DNA of 64,000 nucleotides. It comes from Rippkaea orientalis PCC 8801 (GTDB lineage Bacteria; Cyanobacteriota; Cyanobacteriia; Cyanobacteriales; Microcystaceae). Position 1 is the stretch's first letter. Each line of letters begins with the position of its first letter. Positions 8,605 to 17,699 of the stretch are shown in pieces. The position numbers were made by a program, and so were the translations under genes. Below the pieces are notes generated by a model, which had not been told where the DNA came from, searched no databases, and saw only the letters and a list, made by a program, of their open reading frames with translations. Where the stretch lies: the NCBI RefSeq assembly GCF_000021805.1, contig NC_011726.1, positions 4,434,097 to 4,498,096 on the forward strand. Direction: 5' to 3'.

Positions 8605-9519
8605 TTAGTCTATTTGGTACAATAAATCAAATAGGATATCTTCTCGCGGAATTGAGCGACGATACATTTCGCCTAAGTGAGCCAGAATATCGATGATCGT
8701 TAGACGATAATCTAACAGAATTTCTTCGCTGCGCCCTTCTAATTTAAGTTGTTGAGAAAATTCATCCATTAACTCCATGTGAATTTCTAAAACTTTAGAT
8801 ACGGAAATATCAGAAAAAAAGGCTTGATTAACAAACTGATCAATTAACTGATTAACATCTATATTATCCCCAAAGTAATTAAGAATAATCTCTCGATATT
8901 CAGCCCTTAATTGAGCGATTAGCTGTTTTTTTTCGTTGGGAGAAAGATTGCGATAAAAATCTTTAGGATTTCGTTTGTAATAGACTCCTAAATATCCCAG
9001 TCTTTCCTTAAGCTTTTCTGCTAACCGACGCTGTTGCAACAGCAAAAAACTTGGCTGTTTTTCAGGAGAAGGAATGATTTTTAGGGGAGAGACGGGAGCA
9101 TTAGCTAAAGAACAACTCGGACTTAGGTGTAGGAATTGGGCGATCGCTTCTTCAATTACTGACTCAATTTTATTTAAAGCTGTTACTCGATATCGGACTT
9201 CAGCAGTATGATACAAACAGGTAGCAGTTTCCATGTTTTCTGACTGAGTTGAAGCCTGGGAGTCTAACTCAGAATCAAGAATAATCACTGGCAGCAAAGT
9301 TCCTTGCTCATAGAGTTGATTAAACAGAGGAGAAACCGTAGTATCCCTAAAGATAATCAGACAGTCAATTTGTTCGCTGCGACTCTCAACAAACTTGAGT
9401 AACTCTTCAGGAGAATCAACTTTTTTCAGACAATAGGGTTTGTCTGCCAAAATTTCTGCCAAATTCTGGGCAATGGTGCGATCGCTGATGTAAAGACAAA
9501 TGGATAATCGAGATGACAA
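8605..9519 (-). CDS. kaiA: Circadian clock protein KaiA (TTG start)
   Basis: The 304-residue protein has the full two-domain form. Residues about 1-140 are a pseudo-receiver without the phosphorylation site (SSRLSICLYISD... start), and about 175-300 are the four-helix C-terminal domain (ERLGYLGVYYKRNP, HMELMDEFSQQLKLEGRSE, MYRRSIPRE) that binds the KaiC tail and stimulates its autokinase. No ATG gives a full N-terminus. An in-frame TAG lies shortly upstream, so TTG at 9517-9519 is the likely start. It is slightly longer than Synechococcus KaiA (284 residues). Confidence 0.96.
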   Translation of the reverse strand: MSSRLSICLYISDRTIAQNLAEILADKPYCLKKVDSPEELLKFVESRSEQIDCLIIFRDTTVSPLFNQLYEQGTLLPVIILDSELDSQASTQSENMETATCLYHTAEVRYRVTALNKIESVIEEAIAQFLHLSPSCSLANAPVSPLKIIPSPEKQPSFLLLQQRRLAEKLKERLGYLGVYYKRNPKDFYRNLSPNEKKQLIAQLRAEYREIILNYFGDNIDVNQLIDQFVNQAFFSDISVSKVLEIHMELMDEFSQQLKLEGRSEEILLDYRLTIIDILAHLGEMYRRSIPREDILFDLLYQID

Positions 9520-9730
9520 CGTTTTCAGAGCAGAGATTTGTAACTAGAGTAATGATCAAGGACGAGCAAGAGGGATTATTTTACTCCTCCCTATAAAAGT
9601 TAACACAAACTCTTCTCAAAAATTAACAGTCATCAACCGGGTGTGCCAATTGTAATTATTTGTAAGTGGTTAGCCTGAAAAGAGCACAATTCACGGCAAG
9701 ATTAAAATAGTAAGGAAGCGATCCCCGTAC

Positions 9731-9741
9731 CTGCCAGGCAG
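9731..9741. promoter_or_regulatory. Short near-palindrome in the kaiA / kinase divergent region
   Basis: CTGCCAGGCAG (about 9731-9741) is a near-perfect palindrome just before the kinase start. It may be an operator in the shared divergent region (9520-9758), but no factor can be named. Confidence 0.25.
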
Positions 9742-9758
9742 TCACCCGAATTAGGCCG

Positions 9759-12314
9759 ATGCTTACCCTCAAACATTTCCTGCACTCTGTGCCCGTATGC
9801 CAATCCTCTGTCAGTCTTGATGAGATCATGACTTTGTTTCAATCAGGCCACCATGACCTGATTGTGGTGGTTAATGATACTCATACTCCCTTGGGTACTA
9901 TTTCCAGCCGCCATCTCCTCTCATCACTACTACAAAAGCCTTTAACCCTTGCTTCTGAGTCTTCTCGAAAGAAGAGCCAACCTAATCACAAATCCGCTCC
10001 GAAAATTCGCACAAACTCTTCAGTTTGTCCAGATTTAGGGGACAATTGGCAAAGCTTGTTGACTCCCCTAACCTTGGTACCTTCTCACCTGAAATTAACA
10101 GAATTTGCCGCTTATTTAGAAAAAGCTCCCAGGGATCACAGTTCTATCGCAACCTACGCCGTCATCGACCCGTCGGGGAAATTTTTGGGATTACTCAATA
10201 CGCAGCAAATTCTCCAAAATTTATTAACCCAAAACTTGGCTACCCCTAAAGGACAAGTGACCCTAGCCACCTCTGAGGAATTACTCCGAGAGTTATTGGA
10301 ACAATTTCCCTTACCGGTGATGGTACAAACCAAACAAGGGCAAATTCTTCAACAAAATCGCAGTTGGCGCGAACAAATAGGGGAATTTATCCCCCCTGAT
10401 CATGCCAGTGCTTGTCTGCTTACAGCCCACAACCGATTCCCTTCCGTCGCTTCATCGGTAAGGGTGGGTCAAAGGGACAAATACACGTCTTCTGAATACT
10501 TGCGTGAGACTGCTTATCTTGTTGAAAATTTATTGTGCTCTCAATGGCTACAATCAATTCCCTCCAAATTCACCCCCAATCATTCCTTTCCTAACACAGC
10601 AGAGTTACATCCTCTGATGCCTTCTCCTGAGTCCTTGATTAAACCTAAATCAGACAAAGGACGGGTTTGGCAATTTGTTAAATGTCCTTTAACCTCAGAA
10701 GATCTCGGTGGAGAAATTTATCTGGTGTTAGCGACTGATGTCACAGAACAGCAACGGCTGTGTCAGGAATTGGCGGCAAAAAATGCGGATTTGGTGCAAT
10801 TGAATCGCCTTAAAGATGAATTTCTGGCCTGTATTAGCCATGAACTTAAATCGCCCCTAACGGCTGTAGTAGGATTATCCAGCCTTCTAGGGGAACAAAA
10901 GGTCGGGGAACTCAATACCCGTCAAGTTCATTATGCCGAGTTGATTTACCGCAGTGGTCGTCAACTGATGACCCTAGTCAATGATTTGCTAGATTTGACT
11001 CGTTTAGAAACAGGACAATTAAAGTTAAGCTTTTTGCCCCTCAATATCAAAAATATTTGCGAACGAGCCTATCATTCGATTATCGAAAAATATCAGTCTA
11101 AAACCGATGTCCCTTTGTCGATTAACCTAGATATCGAACCCGCGTTAAAGTTTATCTTGGCTGATGAATTGCGCCTCCATCAGATGCTGGTTCATTTGTT
11201 GGATAATGCCATGAAATTCACACAAGCTGAAGGAAAAGTCGGCATCCGGGTGAGTCGTTGGGAAAATTGGATTGCCTTTACGGTTTGGGATACCGGAATT
11301 GGTATTCCTGAAGAATCCCAACATTTAATTTTCCAAAAATTTCAACAATTGGAGAATCCTTTGACCCGTAAGTTTGAAGGGACTGGATTAGGATTGGTTC
11401 TAACCCAACGGTTAGCACGGGCTCATGGGGGTGACATCTCCTTTATCTCTAAGGAAGGTCAGGGAAGTCAGTTTACTTTGCTACTTCCTCCCTCTCCTGA
11501 TGCGAACTTGGGTAAGTTAGAAGGCCATTCGAGTCAATCCCTCAATCCCATGGTGCTGATTGTTGAAGCTATTCCCCGTTATATTGAAGATCTAATCGAT
11601 AAGCTGACTCAATTGGGCTATCGGGTGGTTATTGCCCGTACAGGAACCGAAGCAGTGGAAAAAGCCCGTCAGTTAAGTCCCTATGCTATTTTGCTCAATC
11701 CTTTGTTGCCTTTACTGTCGGGGTGGGATGTCTTAACTTTGCTCAAGTCTGACCCCGAAACGCGAACTATTCCGGTTTTTGTGACAACCAGTCAAGGCAA
11801 TCAACCCTTCAATGAACCGAATCAAGCAGATGGCTTTTTATCAGTTCCTGTTGATTTACCGATTTTACAAACGATTTTAGCAAGTTTAAAACCACCTGCT
11901 CCTGTTACCACTCGTTCTTTAACGCTTCTGCGTCTTTATCCTGAATGTACTCAGGATAACAAACAAGGACTCTGTTCTCCTTTTGAATGGGCAGTAATTT
12001 CTCAATTATCTCCCCTAAATCATCGGATTCTTGAAGCAGATGACTTAGAACAGGCTGAAATGCTCAGTCATGTTTGGCAGATTGATGTGATTGTTCTCGA
12101 TGGCCGTTATCTTGATGATCCGACGGGTTATTTGCGATCGCTGTCTGAATATGCAGAATTGGCTTCTTTACCCTTGATTACTTTAGATCTTAAAACCACT
12201 GAAGCCGCAAATCAAGTGGATAATCTTTTAGTTTTTCCCTGTTTAATTCCTGAAGATGAACAAAATGCTCAACAACTTTGGGAAGTCATTGAAATTGCCG
12301 TTTCGAGTAATTAG
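9759..12314 (+). CDS. CBS-PAS hybrid sensor histidine kinase with degenerate receiver domains
   Basis: The 851-residue soluble kinase reads as follows: a CBS pair (about 1-60 and 100-165), a PAS-like region (about 170-335), a HisKA domain with H361 in SHELKSP, an HATPase domain (DNAMKF, DTGIGIP, GTGLGL), a receiver-like domain (about 600-690) and a second, weaker receiver-like segment. In the first receiver the phosphoacceptor position reads LLNPLLP, with Asn instead of Asp, so it cannot be phosphorylated normally. CBS domains suggest adenylate sensing. It is transcribed divergently from kaiA. A clock role is suggested only by position and the pseudo-receiver; it is not a recognised SasA or CikA. 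Confidence 0.88.
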   Translation: MLTLKHFLHSVPVCQSSVSLDEIMTLFQSGHHDLIVVVNDTHTPLGTISSRHLLSSLLQKPLTLASESSRKKSQPNHKSAPKIRTNSSVCPDLGDNWQSLLTPLTLVPSHLKLTEFAAYLEKAPRDHSSIATYAVIDPSGKFLGLLNTQQILQNLLTQNLATPKGQVTLATSEELLRELLEQFPLPVMVQTKQGQILQQNRSWREQIGEFIPPDHASACLLTAHNRFPSVASSVRVGQRDKYTSSEYLRETAYLVENLLCSQWLQSIPSKFTPNHSFPNTAELHPLMPSPESLIKPKSDKGRVWQFVKCPLTSEDLGGEIYLVLATDVTEQQRLCQELAAKNADLVQLNRLKDEFLACISHELKSPLTAVVGLSSLLGEQKVGELNTRQVHYAELIYRSGRQLMTLVNDLLDLTRLETGQLKLSFLPLNIKNICERAYHSIIEKYQSKTDVPLSINLDIEPALKFILADELRLHQMLVHLLDNAMKFTQAEGKVGIRVSRWENWIAFTVWDTGIGIPEESQHLIFQKFQQLENPLTRKFEGTGLGLVLTQRLARAHGGDISFISKEGQGSQFTLLLPPSPDANLGKLEGHSSQSLNPMVLIVEAIPRYIEDLIDKLTQLGYRVVIARTGTEAVEKARQLSPYAILLNPLLPLLSGWDVLTLLKSDPETRTIPVFVTTSQGNQPFNEPNQADGFLSVPVDLPILQTILASLKPPAPVTTRSLTLLRLYPECTQDNKQGLCSPFEWAVISQLSPLNHRILEADDLEQAEMLSHVWQIDVIVLDGRYLDDPTGYLRSLSEYAELASLPLITLDLKTTEAANQVDNLLVFPCLIPEDEQNAQQLWEVIEIAVSSN

Positions 12315-12399
12315 TTAATAGTAGGGTCAGGTTGTTGAGGCATTCTTGTGACCAACCAATATTCTAGATAAACCCTAATAGTTGATGTATCCCTATCTA

Positions 12400-12630
12400 C
12401 TATTGTCTTTTTCTAAGATAAATCCATTGTTGAGTGTCTGGGGATTTTTTGACATCAACTACTTTGACGGCTTTTAAATTATTCAGGCAATGTTGTATCA
12501 TAGAAACAGGACGATTTAAGCGATCACCTAATTCTTTAACTGTTAATCCTTGAGGATGTATTAACAGTAATTCTTCGATTCTTTGGGTGGTGTTTAGTCC
12601 AGGGGTAGGACGAATAATCGTGAATGGCAA
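12400..12630 (-). CDS. Small winged-helix-like protein
   Basis: The 76-residue protein contains a helix-turn-helix-like stretch (TTQRIEELLLIHPQGLTVKE, then LGDRLNRPVSMIQHCLNNL) followed by a short wing and a basic end. This resembles the minimal winged-helix fold of small DNA-binding proteins. The only in-frame start near the N-terminus is TTG at 12628. It is convergent with the histidine kinase. The target is unknown. Confidence 0.55.
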   Translation of the reverse strand: MPFTIIRPTPGLNTTQRIEELLLIHPQGLTVKELGDRLNRPVSMIQHCLNNLKAVKVVDVKKSPDTQQWIYLRKRQ

Positions 12631-12808
12631 GGCTGTTATTACTCATTCAATAGGTTTCTTTGGTTTGACCAAGTTGCTTTTAGGTTTGTTCCCAAAGTTT
12701 GATTTTTAAAAATAGGAAACAAAAAGGATTGAGCATCAGTCTATAGCTCTTCATAATTAATGGCTTCTCTTAAATTAATCATGAATTTTTATTAATTATT
12801 GATGAATA

Positions 12809-13693
12809 TTAAAAAGTTGGATTAGGAGACACTTTAAGATTAATAATGGAGAGGATTAAAATCACCAAAAATAAAATCAATCCAATGGTACAAGCATAAT
12901 TAATATCTAAGTCTTGAAATGCCCTCTCATATAAATAATAAACCACGGTTTTAGAACTATTACGCGGTCCACCTTGAGTCATAATATAAACTTCTTCAAA
13001 TACTTTAGTAGAAGCAATAGCAGAAATAATTCCCACTAATAATAAATAGGGACGCATCAAGGGTAAGGTAATATCCCAATGTTTGCGCCAACCATCAGAA
13101 CCATCAATGGCTGCTGCTTCGTATAATTCATCAGGAATGGCTTGGAGTCCCGCAAGATAAATTACCATATAATAACCCAGTCCTTTCCAGATAGTCACCA
13201 CCATGACACTAAAAATGGCTAATTGCGGACTGGTTAACCAAGGGATACCTTCTGATAATCCCCATTGTTGCAGTAATTGATTAAATAAACCATTAGAATT
13301 ATAGAGGGCTTTCCAAGCAATACCCGCAACAACCATTGAAATAACAACAGGGGTATAAAAAGCCATCCTAAATAGACTAATTCCCTTTAATTTTTGGTTG
13401 ACTAAAATAGCTAATACTAGGGGAAAAATCACTAAAATAGGGACAACGACCACTAAGTATAAAAAAGTATTGGTTAGGGTGTGCCAAAACACAGAATCTT
13501 TCGCTAAACGCTCAAAATTAGCTAATCCAACCCATTCAGGGGCTTGAGTTAAATCATAGCCGTACCTCGTAAAACTCAAAGAAAATGCTTGTATTGCGGG
13601 AAAAAAAACGGTTATTCCGAGCATGAAAAGGGCTGGAAATAAAAATAAATATGGAATGATTTTTTGAGGAATTTTTAAAGTTGTTTTAGACAT
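12809..13693 (-). CDS. Sugar ABC transporter permease (MalF/UgpA type)
   Basis: The 294-residue protein has six membrane helices and the conserved EAA loop (EAAAIDGSDGWRKHWDITLP at about residues 190-210) that contacts the ATPase. An N-terminal P.LFL.PALFMLG helix is typical of the MalF/UgpA permease subfamily for carbohydrates. No second permease, binding protein or ATPase gene lies nearby, so the substrate cannot be inferred from context. The next upstream genes, VOC and map, are on the same strand but 27 bases away, so read-through is possible. Confidence 0.88.
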   Translation of the reverse strand: MSKTTLKIPQKIIPYLFLFPALFMLGITVFFPAIQAFSLSFTRYGYDLTQAPEWVGLANFERLAKDSVFWHTLTNTFLYLVVVVPILVIFPLVLAILVNQKLKGISLFRMAFYTPVVISMVVAGIAWKALYNSNGLFNQLLQQWGLSEGIPWLTSPQLAIFSVMVVTIWKGLGYYMVIYLAGLQAIPDELYEAAAIDGSDGWRKHWDITLPLMRPYLLLVGIISAIASTKVFEEVYIMTQGGPRNSSKTVVYYLYERAFQDLDINYACTIGLILFLVILILSIINLKVSPNPTF

Positions 13694-13720
13694 AATATTA
13701 AATTTAAAAATTATTAACGA

Positions 13721-14095
13721 TTAACGATTAAATTCTACTAAAATTAAACGATTACCATCAGGATCATAGGCATAGATTTCTTGCCCATGATCGGCTTTAA
13801 TAATAGTATGAGATACCCTTGCGCCTAATGGATGTAAAATGGCGATCGCTGCTTCTAAATCCGTGACTTCTAAACAAAGACTGATACCACTTCCCTGAGA
13901 GTTCCCAAACTCCGATTGATGGTCAGATTTTGGGCAAAAAATCCCTAACGTTAGCCCAGATAACTGAAATTCTGCGTAAATTTGTGGTAAAAAAGGATTA
14001 GGATCTTGCTGCAAAAGTTGACCATAAAACTGAACCACCGTCTCAAAATTTACGGTGGCTAGTGTCACAAAAGCCGTTCGATAATTGACTCCCAT
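13721..14095 (-). CDS. VOC-superfamily (glyoxalase/bleomycin-resistance-like) protein
   Basis: The 124-residue protein has two beta-alpha-beta-beta-beta units typical of the vicinal oxygen chelate fold. The first begins at ATVNFETVVQFYGQLLQQ and the second at LCLEVTDLEAAIAILHPLG, ending in YAYDPDGNRLILVEF. Candidate metal ligands are E near the end (LVEF) and residues in the first strand. Its start overlaps the map stop (TAATG), so the two are translationally coupled. The substrate is unknown. Confidence 0.82.
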   Translation of the reverse strand: MGVNYRTAFVTLATVNFETVVQFYGQLLQQDPNPFLPQIYAEFQLSGLTLGIFCPKSDHQSEFGNSQGSGISLCLEVTDLEAAIAILHPLGARVSHTIIKADHGQEIYAYDPDGNRLILVEFNR

Positions 14096-14856
14096 TAATC
14101 CAATAAAGTCAAAATTTCTACCCCGGTTTCTGTTACGGCAATGGTATGTTCAAATTGTGCCGATAGCTTACCATCTTTAGTGATCGCTGTCCAATTATCT
14201 TGTAAGATGACGGCTTCGTAAGTTCCCTCATTAATCATCGGTTCAATGGTAAAAACCATCCCAGGACGCAAGCGTTTTCCCTTACCCCGTTGTCCAAAAT
14301 GGGGGACTTGGGGAGGGGTATGGAAAATATTGCTAATTCCATGGCCAACAAAATCTCTTACCACCGAAAATCCATAGGATTCCGCGTATTCTTGGATAGC
14401 TGCGCCAATATCCCCGATTTTTCCCCCAGGTTTTACCGCCGCAATCCCTCGTCTCAAACATTCTTCGGTCACTTCGACTAATTGTTTGGCTTTGTCCGAA
14501 GGCGTTCCAACAAAAAAGGTACGCGAAGTATCGCCATGATAACCATCGAGAATCGGGGTAACATCGATGTTAATAATATCTCCCTCTTTGAGAATTTGCT
14601 TGGCGTTGGGAATACCATGACAAATTACTTCATTAATACTCGTACAAATTGACCTAGGAAAGCCATGATACCCTAAAGGGGCACTGACGGCGTTATGCGC
14701 TTGAGTCCAGCGTTCAGCTTCATCGTTAATTTCGAGGGTACTGACCCCAGGTTGTATCATCGGGGCTAAATGGTCTAATAATTGCGCTGCTAAACGTCCA
14801 GCGCGTCGCATTTTCTCAATTTCTCGTTTTGAAAGTAAGGTTATGGTTTCTCCCAT
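14095..14856 (-). CDS. map: Methionine aminopeptidase, type I
   Basis: The 253-residue pita-bread-fold metallopeptidase removes the initiator Met. Visible signature pieces include GYHGFPRSICTSINEVICHG (substrate-pocket His), the metal ligands D in INIDVTPILDGYHGDTSRTF, H in GHGISNIFHTPPQVPHFG, E in FTIEPMIN, and E in SAQFEHTIAV. Length is normal for type Ia. It is followed with a one-base overlap by the VOC gene. Confidence 0.96.
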   Translation of the reverse strand: MGETITLLSKREIEKMRRAGRLAAQLLDHLAPMIQPGVSTLEINDEAERWTQAHNAVSAPLGYHGFPRSICTSINEVICHGIPNAKQILKEGDIINIDVTPILDGYHGDTSRTFFVGTPSDKAKQLVEVTEECLRRGIAAVKPGGKIGDIGAAIQEYAESYGFSVVRDFVGHGISNIFHTPPQVPHFGQRGKGKRLRPGMVFTIEPMINEGTYEAVILQDNWTAITKDGKLSAQFEHTIAVTETGVEILTLLD

Positions 14857-15073
14857 CAGTTCTATGGCTAATTAAGGGTTAAATTAGGTGAGTTGGACTT
14901 GCTATTAGGGTTTACTTCAACTTTACCATTGTATCAAAAAAGAGACGCAAGAACGGGAAGTAGGGAATAGAACAAAGAAGAACCTTGTGTTACAGTGTTG
15001 ATATTTGTGCTGACAAACCGAATATTAGGTTAGTATAGGTCACATTTAAACTTCTCATCAATAAAAGTGATTA

Positions 15074-16183
15074 ATGATTAAGGTTATCAAGATGGTTCGC
15101 CAAACAACCCTACCCTGGTTAGTAAGTCTATTCGTAATGGGTTTAACTTTACCCGCGAATGCTCAACTTCAACCTCTATTAATTTTAGCGCAACAATCAA
15201 CTGACTCAGAGGAACTCAAAGAATTGTTGCGTTTAGGTCGAGAATATGTTGATCTTAAAGACTATAATAGCGCGATCGTAACCTATGAGAAGGCAGCTAT
15301 TCTTGATGGTAATAATGCTAAAATTTTCTCAGGAATCGGTTATTTGTACGCCCAAAAAGGGAACTTTAGACAAGCCGTTAAGGCCTATCAACAAGCCGTT
15401 ACTCTTGATCCTAATAATGCTGATTTTTATTACGCTCTAGGGTTTAGTTTAGCGAATATAGGAGATAATGAAAATGCCGCTTCTGCTTATTATTATGCGA
15501 TTCAACTTGCTCCACGAGTGACGAAAAATTATATTGGATTAGGGGTGGTTTTATTACGTCAAAATGATTATCAAGGAGCAGCAGAAGCTTATAAACGAGT
15601 GATTGCCCTTGATCCCAATAATTCAGAAGCTTTTGCTATTATGGGTTCTTCTTTGATTCAACAAAAAGAACTTGATAAAGCCATTCAATATCTCAATAAT
15701 GCGGTTAAAAGATTTCCTAATGATCTGGAGTTAAGATTATTATTAGCAACGGCTTTTTTAGAACAAGATAATAACGAACTCGCCTTTAATCAGTTAAAGA
15801 GTGCTGAAAGAATTAGCCCGGGAAATCCTAAAGTTCAGTTGAAAATTGGCCGCATTTTAGAACAACAAAACAAGTTGGATGACGCGCTTAAAACCTATCA
15901 ACGGATTACTTATTTATCCCCTAGTTCAACGGAAGCGCGTGCGGGAGTTGGTAGAATACAACTAGCTACTAAAGATTATCTAGGTGCAGTTATCACTTAT
16001 CGAGAATTAGCGTCAATGCTTCCTGAAACTCCTGAACCTTACTATTATTTGGGATTAGCTTATAAGGAGCGGGGACGAAAAAAAGAAGCGACTAAAGCGT
16101 TAGAACAAGCACGTCAATTGTATCAAAAACAAGACAATAATAAGGGCATTGAGGAAGTTGATAAATTACTTAAACAATTGTAG
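15074..16183 (+). CDS. Secreted/periplasmic TPR-repeat protein
   Basis: The 369-residue protein has a signal peptide (helix at about residues 13-28, cleavage after ANA) followed by roughly nine tetratricopeptide repeats. Examples are NAKIFSGIGYLYAQKGNFRQ and ADFYYALGFSLANIGDNENA. TPR arrays mediate protein binding; no catalytic domain is present. A second in-frame ATG at 15092 (MVRQTT) is an equally plausible start. It is likely a periplasmic or lumenal scaffold. It is not in an obvious operon. Confidence 0.82.
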   Translation: MIKVIKMVRQTTLPWLVSLFVMGLTLPANAQLQPLLILAQQSTDSEELKELLRLGREYVDLKDYNSAIVTYEKAAILDGNNAKIFSGIGYLYAQKGNFRQAVKAYQQAVTLDPNNADFYYALGFSLANIGDNENAASAYYYAIQLAPRVTKNYIGLGVVLLRQNDYQGAAEAYKRVIALDPNNSEAFAIMGSSLIQQKELDKAIQYLNNAVKRFPNDLELRLLLATAFLEQDNNELAFNQLKSAERISPGNPKVQLKIGRILEQQNKLDDALKTYQRITYLSPSSTEARAGVGRIQLATKDYLGAVITYRELASMLPETPEPYYYLGLAYKERGRKKEATKALEQARQLYQKQDNNKGIEEVDKLLKQL

Positions 16184-16263
16184 CATTATTGAGTAACCCT
16201 CCCTGTAACTGTTTTATTCAGTTTCGTTGGTTTAATTATTGTCACTAACTGCTAATCACAATT

Positions 16264-16845
16264 ATGGTGTTAACTCCTTCTACGATGCTACCCCTTGGAA
16301 CTAAAGCTCCTAATTTTCAATTACCCGACGTGGTATCAGAAAAAACAATTTCTTTAGAAACATTTGCTAATAAGAAAGCCATTTTAGTGATGTTTATTTG
16401 TCAGCATTGTCCTTTTGTTAAGCATATTCAAACCCAATTGGCTAAACTAGGACATGATTATGTTGATAAAGGATTAGGAATTGTGGCAATTAGTGCCAAC
16501 GATGTCGCTAATTATCCCGATGATTCTCCGTCAAATCTTAAGAAAATGGCTCAAGAATTAGGATTTAATTTTCCAGTTTGTTATGATGAAAGCCAAGAAA
16601 TTGCTAAAGCTTATACGGCTGCTTGTACCCCTGATTTTTTCCTTTTTGATGGAGACTATCAATTAGTTTATCGCGGACAATTAGATGACAGTCGTCCCGG
16701 AAATAATATTCCCGTCACTGGGAAAGATTTAAGGATAGCTATTGACGCTATTTTAGGAGGTAATTCAATTACCATTGAGCAAAAACCGAGTATTGGCTGT
16801 AACATTAAATGGAAAGCCGGTAATGAACCCCCTTATTATGGTTAA
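16264..16845 (+). CDS. Thioredoxin-like / AhpC-TSA family redox protein
   Basis: The 193-residue protein has a thioredoxin fold with CQHC (C46, C49) in MFICQHCPFVKHI, followed by VAISANDVANYPDDSP. It ends with the PSIGCNIKWK motif seen in this peroxiredoxin-like family of cyanobacteria and proteobacteria. It has no signal peptide, so it is cytoplasmic. It is probably a disulfide reductase or peroxide-reducing protein; the substrate is unknown. The fetB gene follows 54 bases later on the same strand. Confidence 0.85.
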   Translation: MVLTPSTMLPLGTKAPNFQLPDVVSEKTISLETFANKKAILVMFICQHCPFVKHIQTQLAKLGHDYVDKGLGIVAISANDVANYPDDSPSNLKKMAQELGFNFPVCYDESQEIAKAYTAACTPDFFLFDGDYQLVYRGQLDDSRPGNNIPVTGKDLRIAIDAILGGNSITIEQKPSIGCNIKWKAGNEPPYYG

Positions 16846-16899
16846 TTGCTGAACAAACAGGGTAAGCAACCCCCTAAAATTGAGGTAAATTAAGATTAC

Positions 16900-17676
16900 A
16901 TGAATGATTTAATTGAGCTTAATCTAGCTGATTTAGGATGGTCTTTAGGAATTATTGCCCTAGCCATGCTGTTATCGAATTGGCAACGGTTAGGATTAGA
17001 AGGACAATTGCTGTTTGCGGCCGGGCGATCGCTGCTACAATTATTAGTTGTTGGCTCGATCTTAGTGACTATTTTTGAGTTAAATAATCCCTTAGCAGTG
17101 ACGGGTATTTTAGGGATTATGTTAACTATTGCTGCTGTCGTCGCAAACAATCGTATTAAGAACAAAAAAAAAGGTCTATTACTGATGGTTTGGGGGTCAT
17201 TATTAGTTAGCACTGGTTTAACCTTAAGCTATGCGTTAATTGTGATTATTCAACCCGATAATTGGTACTCTCCACAATATTTAATTCCTTTAGCGGGAAT
17301 GGTTTTTGGTAATGCCATGAATAGTGCCTCTTTAGCCGGAGAAAGATTAGCCAATGACATCATCCATAATAGCTTAGAAGTGGAAACTTATCTCTGTTTG
17401 GGGGCTACTCCCAAACAAGCAATATTGACCTATCGAAAAGACGCTATTCGCGTTGGATTAATTCCTACCCTAAATCAAATGATGGTTGTCGGAATTGTGA
17501 GTTTACCAGGGATGTTTACCGGACAAGTTTTAGCAGGAAGTGATCCCTTAAATGCTGCTTCCTATCAAATTTTAATTCTATTTATGATTGTTTTCGCTAA
17601 TTTATTAACCGCTATTCTCGTCACCGAAGGAGTCTATCGAAAATACTTTAATCCCCAAGCTCAATTAATTTTGTAA
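16900..17676 (+). CDS. fetB: FetB-type ABC transporter permease (UPF0014)
   Basis: The 258-residue protein has about seven membrane helices. It carries the UPF0014 signatures PLAGMVFGNAMNSASLAGER, then E..L.LGATP.QA, and IGIVSLPGMFTGQ-like text near residue 195-208. In E. coli FetAB exports iron. The ATPase partner FetA is not adjacent here, so it must be encoded elsewhere or the permease works with another ATPase. An iron link is also suggested by the Ftr1/ferritin pair 18 kb away, but that is not context evidence. Confidence 0.85.
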   Translation: MNDLIELNLADLGWSLGIIALAMLLSNWQRLGLEGQLLFAAGRSLLQLLVVGSILVTIFELNNPLAVTGILGIMLTIAAVVANNRIKNKKKGLLLMVWGSLLVSTGLTLSYALIVIIQPDNWYSPQYLIPLAGMVFGNAMNSASLAGERLANDIIHNSLEVETYLCLGATPKQAILTYRKDAIRVGLIPTLNQMMVVGIVSLPGMFTGQVLAGSDPLNAASYQILILFMIVFANLLTAILVTEGVYRKYFNPQAQLIL

Positions 17677-17699
17677 AATCTGATCAATCATAAACAACC

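Noticed and set aside
9759-12314. SasA or CikA identity for the kinase next to kaiA
   Set aside because: It lacks the KaiB-like sensor domain of SasA and the GAF domain of CikA, and has CBS domains instead.
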